Below are positions 7,124 to 12,682 of a stretch of DNA of 12,682 bases, piece after piece. Below the pieces are notes generated by a model. The model made no database searches. It was not told the origin of the DNA and worked only from the letters and a program-made list of their open reading frames with translations. The DNA is from Bordetella parapertussis (GTDB lineage Bacteria; Pseudomonadota; Gammaproteobacteria; Burkholderiales; Burkholderiaceae_C). The position numbers and the translations under genes were made by a program. The DNA lies in NCBI GenBank assembly GCA_945878355.1, contig CAMCTC010000132.1, positions 1-12,682 on the forward strand, in the 5' to 3' direction. Positions within the stretch are counted from its first letter, which is position 1; each line of letters starts with the position of its first letter.

Positions 7124-8203
7124 GTGAGTTTTTTGGACCAGATGCTGGGCCGCCAGCCCGCGCCGATGATCGGCCTGGACATCAGTGCCTCGAGCGCCAA
7201 ACTGGTTGAACTCGGCATGTCTTCGGCTGGCGTCTATGTGCTCGACCGCTTGGCCAGCGAGCCCTTCGAAAAAGGGTGGATCATTGATGGCCAGATCGAG
7301 AGTTTCGACCAAGTCGCGGCCACTGTTCTCAAGCTGATGGCCAAGAGTGGTAGCAAGACCCGGCTGGTGGCGATGGCGATGCCGCAATCGGCGGTGATCA
7401 CCAAGCGGATCCTGTTGCCGGCCGGACTTCGCGACGAAGAACTTGAGCTGCAGGTCGAGTCCGAGGCCAACCAGTACATCCCGTTTTCGCTTGACGATGT
7501 GAGCTTGGACTTCTGCGTCATTGGGCCCAGCCCGAACTCGAGCGCTGATGTCGAAGTGCTGATCGCCGCTTCGCGCAAGGAGCGGGTGCAGGACCGGCAA
7601 GGTCTGGCCGAGGCCGCAGGCCTGAAGCTGGTGATCCTCGACCTCGAGAACCATGCCGCCTTGCTGGCGATCAGTCGATTGGTCGCCAAGTTGCCGCAGG
7701 GCGGCCGTGATGCCTTGGTCGCCCTCTTCGAAATCGGCGCCGACAGCACCAGCCTGAAGGTGCTGCGTGAAGGCGAATTGCTCTACGACCGTGACCAGGC
7801 TTTTGGCGGTTCACAGCTCACCACCCTGATCTCTCGCCAATACGGCATGTCTGTCGACGCAGCCGAACAGAGAAAGCGGTCCGGTGACCTGCCCGAGGAC
7901 TTTGCCACGGCCATCCTCGCGCCGTTTGTCGACACCTTGTCGCAAGAGATCGGCCGCGCGTTGCAGTACTTCTTCACCAGCACGCCGCACCACCGAGTGC
8001 ACTACGTGATGCTGGCCGGCGGTAGCGCTGCACTGCCTGGCCTGGCTGACCGCGTCACCGCGCTGACCGGGTTCACTGCAAGCGTGGTCAATCCGTTCGA
8101 CGGCATGAAGACCGGGCCTGCCGTGCGCGAGGCCAGAGTGCGCAAGGAGGCCTCTTCCTACCTCACCGCCTGCGGCCTTGCGATGAGGAGGTTCTTGCCA
8201 TGA
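7124..8203 (+). CDS. pilM: Type IV pilus assembly protein PilM (actin-like ATPase)
   Basis: PilM is a cytoplasmic actin/FtsA-fold protein that binds ATP and grips the N-terminal INLLP peptide of PilN, linking the pilus motor to the inner-membrane complex. The 359-residue protein has the usual length. It shows the first phosphate loop MIGLDISASSAKLVEL (about 15-30), MAMPQSAVITKRILLP, ELELQVESEANQYIPF (about 107-121), the second phosphate loop ALFEIGADSTSLKVL (about 200-214), and the adenosine motif YVMLAGGSAALPGL (about 294-307). The GTG at 7124 follows GGGAGA at six bases. The stop overlaps the pilN start (ATGA), so the two are probably translationally coupled. It is the first gene of the pil operon and divergent from ponA. 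Confidence 0.95.
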   Translation: MSFLDQMLGRQPAPMIGLDISASSAKLVELGMSSAGVYVLDRLASEPFEKGWIIDGQIESFDQVAATVLKLMAKSGSKTRLVAMAMPQSAVITKRILLPAGLRDEELELQVESEANQYIPFSLDDVSLDFCVIGPSPNSSADVEVLIAASRKERVQDRQGLAEAAGLKLVILDLENHAALLAISRLVAKLPQGGRDALVALFEIGADSTSLKVLREGELLYDRDQAFGGSQLTTLISRQYGMSVDAAEQRKRSGDLPEDFATAILAPFVDTLSQEIGRALQYFFTSTPHHRVHYVMLAGGSAALPGLADRVTALTGFTASVVNPFDGMKTGPAVREARVRKEASSYLTACGLAMRRFLP

Positions 8204-8808
8204 TCCGGATCAACCTGCTGCCGCACCGGGAAGCCAGGCGCCGTCAGCGCCAGCGCCAGTTCTTCAGCGGTATCGGTCTGGCGGCAGCGGCTGGGTCGGT
8301 GATCGTCGGGCTGTGGTACGGCGGCGTTCAGCAACTGAACCAGATCCAGCTGGCCCGAAACAGCTTGTTGCGCACCGAGATCGGCCGCATGGAGCTTCAG
8401 ATCAAGGACATTGCCCACTTGCGCGCCGAGATCGACGGACTCAAGTCGCGCCAGGCCGCGGTCGAAGACCTGCAGCTCAACCGCAACCTGCCGGTGCATT
8501 TGCTCGACCAATTGGTGCGGCTCTGCCCCGACGGCCTCTACCTCAGCAGCCTCAAGCAGACTGACAGTCTGGTGCTGCTGACCGGTCTGGCGCAGACGAA
8601 CGAGCGGGTGTCGGAGTTTCTGCGCAACACCCAGAACAACTCGGCGTGGCTCGATTCCATGGAACTGGTCGAAATCAAGGCCGTCATGACGCCGCCTGCT
8701 GCGGGCTTGCGTGAGCCGCGGCGGCTTTACGAATTCGCGCTGCGCGTGGCTGTCAAGCCGCCGGGTGTGGCGGCGTCTGGCCCTGCCCGCGGGCGCAAAG
8801 CCGCTTGA
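8200..8808 (+). CDS. pilN: Type IV pilus inner-membrane alignment protein PilN
   Basis: A 202-residue bitopic inner-membrane protein. Its cytoplasmic tip IRINLLPHRE (2-11) is the conserved PilM-binding peptide. A basic patch (RRRQRQRQ) precedes the single membrane helix at about 21-43. A heptad-like coiled coil (about 44-92) and a ferredoxin-like periplasmic domain, which dimerises with PilO, follow. An Ala/Arg-rich tail ends the protein. The start overlaps the pilM stop, and GAGGAGG at 8185-8191 lies eight bases before the ATG, so it has both coupling and its own strong ribosome site. pilO follows after nine bases. Confidence 0.94.
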   Translation: MIRINLLPHREARRRQRQRQFFSGIGLAAAAGSVIVGLWYGGVQQLNQIQLARNSLLRTEIGRMELQIKDIAHLRAEIDGLKSRQAAVEDLQLNRNLPVHLLDQLVRLCPDGLYLSSLKQTDSLVLLTGLAQTNERVSEFLRNTQNNSAWLDSMELVEIKAVMTPPAAGLREPRRLYEFALRVAVKPPGVAASGPARGRKAA

Positions 8809-8817
8809 GGAACTGCG

Positions 8818-9519
8818 ATGGCCAACAGCAGCCGTGCGATGAATCTTGACCTGGCCACTTTGTTCGACCGCGTGTCGCTGCAGTTCCGGGGCCTGAATCC
8901 GCGCCAGCCCGGGCAGTGGCCGTTGTTGCCCAAGGTCTGCGCCTGGGTCGGTGCCGCCGCGCTGACACTGGCCTTGGGCTGGTTGCTGTTGGTCGCGGGC
9001 GCTGCAGACCAACTCGATGCGGACCGCAGGGTCGAATCCGGGCTCAAAGACGACTACCGGGCCAAGCTGGGCCAAGCGGTCAACCTGTCGGAGCTGCGCA
9101 AGCAGAAGGTTCAGGTGCAGGACTATGTCACCCAGCTCGAGCGCCAACTCCCCGGCAAGGCCGAGATGGACGCGCTGCTGTCCGACATCAACCAGGCCGG
9201 CATAGGTCGTGGCCTGCAGTTCGAGCTTTTTCGCCCTGGTCAAGTGGAGATCAAGGACTATTACGCAGTGCTGCCCATCAGCGTGCGCGTGACGGGCCGC
9301 TTTCACGACATCGGTGCATTCACTGCTGACCTCGCCAACCTCTCGCGCATCGTCACGCTGCACAACCTGGCGATCGTGCCCGCGGCCAAGGACAGCGCTG
9401 GCCTGCTGACGATGGACGCGGTCGCGCGAACCTACCGCTATCTGGACAACGCCGAGTTGACCGAGCTGCGCAGGGCCCGCGTCGAGGCTGAAGCCAAGGC
9501 CAAGGGAGCCCGCAAGTGA
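8818..9519 (+). CDS. pilO: Type IV pilus inner-membrane alignment protein PilO
   Basis: A 233-residue bitopic protein that pairs with PilN in the inner membrane and contacts the lipoprotein PilP. The cytoplasmic N-terminus includes LRGLNPRQPG-like sequence (about 22-33), common before the membrane helix of beta-proteobacterial PilO. The helix is at about 40-62, then a coiled coil (about 64-112), then the ferredoxin-like periplasmic domain with YAVLPISVRVTGRFHDIGAF, a conserved PilO stretch. The C-terminal tail is charged. The ATG at 8818 has AGGA about six bases upstream. The stop overlaps the pilP GTG start (GTGA). A later ATG at 8839 lacks a ribosome site. Confidence 0.94.
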   Translation: MANSSRAMNLDLATLFDRVSLQFRGLNPRQPGQWPLLPKVCAWVGAAALTLALGWLLLVAGAADQLDADRRVESGLKDDYRAKLGQAVNLSELRKQKVQVQDYVTQLERQLPGKAEMDALLSDINQAGIGRGLQFELFRPGQVEIKDYYAVLPISVRVTGRFHDIGAFTADLANLSRIVTLHNLAIVPAAKDSAGLLTMDAVARTYRYLDNAELTELRRARVEAEAKAKGARK

Positions 9520-10088
9520 TCGCACCCACTGCTTCCTGCGACGCCGCTTGGGTGCTGCGACGGGCCTTGTTGGCGCTGTTCGGCGGTCTGCTCGTTGCTT
9601 GCGAGGCCGAAAACCAGGACTTGCAGGCCTGGATGGCGCTGCAGCACCGCGAGGCCAAGCCCCGCGTGCAGTCGCTGGCCGCGCCCAAGAAGTTCGAACC
9701 AGTGCCCTACGCCAACGCAGGACAAGTCGACCCCTTCTCCAGCCAGAAGCTCAGCGTTGCGATCAAGCAGCAAGAAGGGCAACCGAATTCGCTGCTGGCT
9801 TCAGAGGCGAACCGCCGCAAACAGCCGCTGGAGGCATTGCCGCTCGATGCGATGAGCATGGTGGGCAGTGTCAACAAGGGTGGTGTGGCGTTTGCGCTGA
9901 TCAAGGTCGACAAGCAGCTCTACCAGGTCAGGTTGGGCGACTATCTGGGCCCGAACTTCGGCCGCGTCACCCGCGTCACCGAGACCGAGCTCGGTTTGCG
10001 CGAGCTGGTGCAGGACGCCGCTGGCGAATGGACCGAGCGCGCTGTCACCTTGCAACTGCAAGAGCGCGTCCAGGAGAAGGCGCGATGA
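9516..10088 (+). CDS. pilP: Type IV pilus assembly lipoprotein PilP
   Basis: PilP is an inner-membrane-tethered periplasmic lipoprotein that bridges the PilN/PilO complex to the N-domains of the PilQ secretin. The 190-residue protein starts with a signal peptide (RRALLALFGGLL) and lipobox LVAC with Cys29. A flexible segment follows (LQAWMALQHREAKPRVQSL, then DPFSSQKL) that in homologues binds PilN/PilO. The C-terminal beta-sandwich is SMVGSVNKGGVAFALIKVDKQLYQVRLGDYLGPNFGRVT. The GTG at 9516 overlaps the pilO stop, and AAGGGAG at 9502-9508 lies seven bases upstream. The residue after Cys29 is Glu, not Asp, so the classical inner-membrane retention signal is not met exactly. Confidence 0.94.
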   Translation: MIAPTASCDAAWVLRRALLALFGGLLVACEAENQDLQAWMALQHREAKPRVQSLAAPKKFEPVPYANAGQVDPFSSQKLSVAIKQQEGQPNSLLASEANRRKQPLEALPLDAMSMVGSVNKGGVAFALIKVDKQLYQVRLGDYLGPNFGRVTRVTETELGLRELVQDAAGEWTERAVTLQLQERVQEKAR

Positions 10089-10097
10089 ACTACCCTC

Positions 10098-10103
10098 AGG
10101 AGG
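10098..10103 (+). promoter_or_regulatory. Ribosome binding site deciding the pilQ start
   Basis: AGGAGG lies five bases before the ATG at 10109, which opens directly into a signal peptide. An in-frame ATG at 10085 overlaps the pilP stop, but this site is then inside its coding sequence, so the downstream ATG is preferred. Confidence 0.75.
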
Positions 10104-10108
10104 CGAGC

Positions 10109-12265
10109 ATGTTCAAGTGGCGCAACCGGTTGGCTGCCTTCGTGCTGGCTGGTGTAGCGCCAGTGCTTGCGCTGGCCGAGAACGCGATCCTGGCAATCAC
10201 CAGCAGTCCCCAAGCCGGCACTGACGTGGTGCGGATCGAGCTCGCTGAGCCGCTGGGCCTGCCACCGAATGTATTCTTGGTGCAAACGCCGCCGCGCGTC
10301 GCGATCGACCTTCCTCGGGTGGCCAATGCCTTGGGCCGCAACCTGGTCGACATCAACCAGGGCAACCTGCGGTCGGTGGCGATCGCCCAGGCCGGCGAGC
10401 GGACGCGCCTGGTGCTCAATTTGCGGCAGGCCGTCGGCTACCGCACCGAGTTGCAGGGCAAGGTGCTGGTCGTGGTGCTTGACAACGCCGGCGCTGCGGC
10501 GCCGGCTGCCGGCAGTGCTGAAAATCTGCCTTTGCGTGATGTCGATTTCCGTCGCGGTGCCGATGGTGCAGGTCGGGTCATCGTCGCGCTGGCCAGTACC
10601 CAGGTCGGGGTTGACATCCGCCAGCAAGGCCAAAGCCTGGTGGTCGAGTTCTTGCGCTCTAGCCTGCCCGAGACGCTGCGACGCAGACTCGATGTGGCCG
10701 ATTTCGGCACACCGGTGCAATACGTGACCACCACCCAGAGCGGTGACCGGGTTCGCATGGTGGTCGAGCCGCGCGGCAACTGGGAGCACAGCGCTTACCA
10801 GAGCGACCAGCAGTTTGTGCTCGAACTGCGTCCGCTCAAGGTCGACCCGAACAAGCTGACCCCCAGCGCGGGATTTTCGGGCGAAAAGCTGTCGCTGAAC
10901 TTCCAGAACATCGAGGTGCGTGCGCTGCTGCAGGTGATCGCCGACTTCACCAGCTTCAACGTCGTGACCAGCGACAGCGTGACCGGCGGCGTCACGCTGC
11001 GGCTCAAGGACGTGCCTTGGGACCAGGCCCTCGACATCATCCTGCAGAGCAAGGGCCTGGGCGTTCGCAAGTCGGGCAACGTGCTGTGGGTCGCGCCCAA
11101 GGAGGAGTTGCTGGCCAAGGAACAGCTCGAACTGGAGTCGAAGAAGAAGACGGCGGAGCTCGAACCGGTTCGCACGCAGTCGTTCCAGCTCAACTATGCC
11201 CGCGCCGACGAAGTGGCGCGAGGCCTGTCTGGTCAGGCGGGCGCTGGGGCTTCGGGTGGTGCGGCCGGCGCTGGGGCTGGAGGCGGCTCGGCCGCAGCAG
11301 GCGCCCCAGCCCAGCGCATCCTGTCGGCACGCGGCAGCGTGATCTTCGAAAGCCGCACCAACCAGCTCTTCGTCACCGACATCCCCGCCAAGCTCGAGGA
11401 AGTCCAGGCGCTGATTGCCAAGATCGACATCCCGGTGCGCCAGGTGTTGATCGAGGCCCGTATCGTCGAGGCCGATGACCGCTTCGGTAGAACCTTGGGC
11501 GTCAAGCTGGGCGCCTCGGATCTGCGTGGCGTGCAGGGCGGCATTCCGGGCTATTCGATCGGTGGTGGCAACTACCTCACCATTGGCGGCAACTACAACG
11601 CGGCCGGTTCGCAGACGCTGCAGCCTGGCGCAACCAACGTCTACAGCAACACCCAGTTCGTCAACCTGCCTGCCAACAGCGTCAACTCGGTGTTCTCGGG
11701 CGCTGCGGCGCTGCCCAGCTTCGCGCTGTCCTTGTTCAGCCCTGCGGCCAATCGCTTTCTGAACCTGGAGTTGTCGGCTCTGGAGGCCGACGGCAAGGGC
11801 AAGATCATCTCCAGCCCCCGGGTGATCACTGCCGACCAGACCAAGGCCTTGATCGAGCAGGGCACCGAGTTGCCTTACCAGGTGGCCACGTCCAGCGGCG
11901 CAACGTCGATCCAGTTCCGCAAGGCCAATTTGAAGCTCGAGGTCAAGCCGCAGATCACGCCCGAGGGCAGCGTGATCATGGTGCTCGACATCAACAAGGA
12001 CAGCGTGGGCCAATCCACGCCGCAGGGCTTTGCGATCGACACCAAGCATGTGCAGACCGAGGTGTTGGTCGAGAACGGCGGCACGGTGGTGATCGGCGGC
12101 ATCTTCACGCAGACCGAGAGCGTCGACGTCAACAAGGTGCCTTTGCTGGGCGATGTGCCCTATGTCGGCGCGCTGTTTCGCAACACCACCAAGGTGGCGA
12201 CCAAGACCGAATTGCTGATCTTCATCACGCCCAAGATCGTGACCGACCGCGCCGCGGCGCGTTGA
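10109..12265 (+). CDS. pilQ: Type IV pilus outer-membrane secretin PilQ
   Basis: PilQ forms the outer-membrane gated channel through which the pilus passes. The 718-residue protein has a Sec signal peptide cleaved after ALA at about 23. Two AMIN domains (about 26-125 and 140-242) should bind peptidoglycan. The secretin N0/STN domain (about 261-331) has LSLNFQNIEVRALLQVIADF and DVPWDQALDIIL. The N1 domain (about 355-440) ends in FVTDIPAKLEEVQALIAKID. The secretin barrel (about 445-712) has VLIEARIVEAD, the loop GGNYLTIGGNYNAAG, and the signature VPLLGDVPYVGALF at about 677-690. N1 is interrupted by a Gly/Ala-rich linker (about 375-401) built partly from a 12-base in-frame repeat. The start at 10109 follows AGGAGG and lies 20 bases after the pilP stop. 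It is the last recognisable pil gene of the operon. Confidence 0.96.
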   Translation: MFKWRNRLAAFVLAGVAPVLALAENAILAITSSPQAGTDVVRIELAEPLGLPPNVFLVQTPPRVAIDLPRVANALGRNLVDINQGNLRSVAIAQAGERTRLVLNLRQAVGYRTELQGKVLVVVLDNAGAAAPAAGSAENLPLRDVDFRRGADGAGRVIVALASTQVGVDIRQQGQSLVVEFLRSSLPETLRRRLDVADFGTPVQYVTTTQSGDRVRMVVEPRGNWEHSAYQSDQQFVLELRPLKVDPNKLTPSAGFSGEKLSLNFQNIEVRALLQVIADFTSFNVVTSDSVTGGVTLRLKDVPWDQALDIILQSKGLGVRKSGNVLWVAPKEELLAKEQLELESKKKTAELEPVRTQSFQLNYARADEVARGLSGQAGAGASGGAAGAGAGGGSAAAGAPAQRILSARGSVIFESRTNQLFVTDIPAKLEEVQALIAKIDIPVRQVLIEARIVEADDRFGRTLGVKLGASDLRGVQGGIPGYSIGGGNYLTIGGNYNAAGSQTLQPGATNVYSNTQFVNLPANSVNSVFSGAAALPSFALSLFSPAANRFLNLELSALEADGKGKIISSPRVITADQTKALIEQGTELPYQVATSSGATSIQFRKANLKLEVKPQITPEGSVIMVLDINKDSVGQSTPQGFAIDTKHVQTEVLVENGGTVVIGGIFTQTESVDVNKVPLLGDVPYVGALFRNTTKVATKTELLIFITPKIVTDRAAAR
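11240..11278 (+). repeat. In-frame 12-base direct repeat inside pilQ
   Basis: GGCGCTGGGGCT occurs at 11240-11251 and again at 11267-11278, exactly nine codons apart, each time within Gly-Ala-Gly-Ala coding. It sits in the low-complexity linker of the PilQ N1 domain. Such repeats expand and contract in multiples of three without breaking the frame. Confidence 0.75.
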
Positions 12266-12292
12266 GTGGCGCGAAGACCAGCGCCTTGCCTG

Positions 12293-12299
12293 AGGAGGT
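12293..12299 (+). promoter_or_regulatory. Perfect Shine-Dalgarno of the Ig-like lipoprotein gene
   Basis: AGGAGGT, fully complementary to the 16S rRNA 3' end, sits six bases before the ATG at 12306. It is among the strongest ribosome sites in the window and supports a real gene in a frame open to the window's end. Confidence 0.75.
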
Positions 12300-12305
12300 A
12301 TAGCC

Positions 12306-12682
12306 ATGAGTTTCTTGAAGATCAGGGCGGCGCTGAGCGGGTTGTTGATGCTGGTGCTGGTGGCTTGCGGCGGCGGCGGGGGTGGATCGAGCGACGCGGG
12401 CGCGCCGGTGCTGCCGGGCACCGGCTCGGGTTCTGGCGCCGGTTCCACCGGCAGTGCGTCGGTCACGCTGGCAGTGTCTTCGCCTACGGTGACCGCGGCG
12501 AGCCCAGCCACCCTGACGCTGACGGTGCGTGACGCCAAGGGCAGCCCGATGGCTGGCACCGTGGTTGACCTGAGCACCGAGCGCGGCACCTTGGCGAGCT
12601 TGAGCGTGGCTTCGGTCGCCACCGATGCCAACGGCAACGCGACCGCGCTGCTGTCTGCCGCAAGCGGTGGACTGTCAGGTGC
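12306..12682 (+). CDS. Bacterial Ig-like (Big_1/invasin-type) domain lipoprotein, C-terminus cut by window edge
   Basis: An open frame of 125 full codons that runs off the window. A signal peptide (basic Lys5 and Arg7, then LSGLLMLVLVA) ends in the lipobox LVAC with Cys21. A run of six glycines and SSD follow, then a Gly/Ser/Thr linker to about residue 50. From about 51 the sequence reads as a bacterial Ig-like domain of the invasin/Big_1 type: SVTLAVSSPTVTA, then LTLTVRDAKGSPMAGTVVDLS, then the closing pattern ATDANGNATALLSA. Such domains often occur in tandem, so the full protein may be much longer. The gene starts 40 bases after pilQ on the same strand with no obvious terminator between, so it is probably cotranscribed with the pil operon. 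Cell-surface or periplasmic placement is likely; the function is unknown. An accessory part or adhesin of the pilus machine is an inference from position only. Confidence 0.85.
   Translation, partial: MSFLKIRAALSGLLMLVLVACGGGGGGSSDAGAPVLPGTGSGSGAGSTGSASVTLAVSSPTVTAASPATLTLTVRDAKGSPMAGTVVDLSTERGTLASLSVASVATDANGNATALLSAASGGLSG

Noticed and set aside
9548..10108. Upstream extension of the pilQ frame through pilP to 9548
   Set aside because: The frame is open by chance across pilP. The signal peptide and the AGGAGG site fix the start at 10109.
10184..10834. Two AMIN domains in PilQ as an oddity
   Set aside because: Tandem AMIN domains are usual in proteobacterial PilQ, so this is expected.
9941..12637. 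Minus-strand open frame of 898 codons opposite pilQ
   Set aside because: It is a shadow of strong codon bias in pilP, pilQ and the lipoprotein gene. It crosses three real genes, shows no domain, and has a low-complexity composition.
1..12682. tRNA, rRNA, CRISPR, insertion-sequence or attachment-site features
   Set aside because: I looked on both strands and saw no cloverleaf, repeat-spacer array, transposase motif or long terminal inverted repeat.

Overview
The window is GC-rich chromosomal DNA that reads as a betaproteobacterium, most likely Burkholderiales. The evidence is the order lysA-lptM / cyaY / ponA / pilMNOPQ, which I know as a conserved core locus of that order, together with the protein sequences and a strong preference for G or C at third codon positions. 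No transposon, phage, CRISPR, tRNA or rRNA feature is visible. Both window ends cut a gene.

Layout. Bases 1-1754 (minus) hold a long-chain acyl-CoA synthetase (AMP-forming) that runs off the left edge. It is divergent from a Crp/Fnr-family regulator (1907-2620, plus). The 152-base gap between them holds an 18-base perfect dyad with Crp-like geometry, placed where it could act on both genes. The regulator converges on lysA (minus). lysA overlaps the small lipoprotein gene lptM upstream by ATGA. lptM is divergent from cyaY (plus), with only 19 bases between the two start codons. cyaY converges on the bifunctional penicillin-binding protein gene ponA/mrcA (minus). ponA is divergent from the type IV pilus alignment and secretin operon pilM-pilN-pilO-pilP-pilQ (plus). 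That operon is tightly packed, with overlapping or nearly abutting genes. Forty bases after pilQ, behind a perfect Shine-Dalgarno sequence, begins a lipoprotein with a bacterial Ig-like (invasin/Big_1-type) domain, cut by the right edge.

How the genes fit together. Most of the window serves the cell envelope. LysA makes lysine and consumes meso-diaminopimelate, a peptidoglycan precursor. LptM assists LPS-translocon assembly. PBP1A polymerises and cross-links peptidoglycan. PilM/N/O/P form the cytoplasmic, inner-membrane and periplasmic alignment complex that connects the pilus motor to the outer-membrane secretin PilQ. CyaY (frataxin) is a housekeeping Fe-S biogenesis factor. The acyl-CoA synthetase and its divergent regulator look like a separate metabolic module.

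Most of this is ordinary conserved core genome. The points I would look at again are the Ig-like lipoprotein attached to the pil operon, the unusual nucleotide-binding cassette of the Crp-like regulator with its candidate operator, and the repeat-built glycine/alanine linker in PilQ. I do not see a wholly new multi-gene system.
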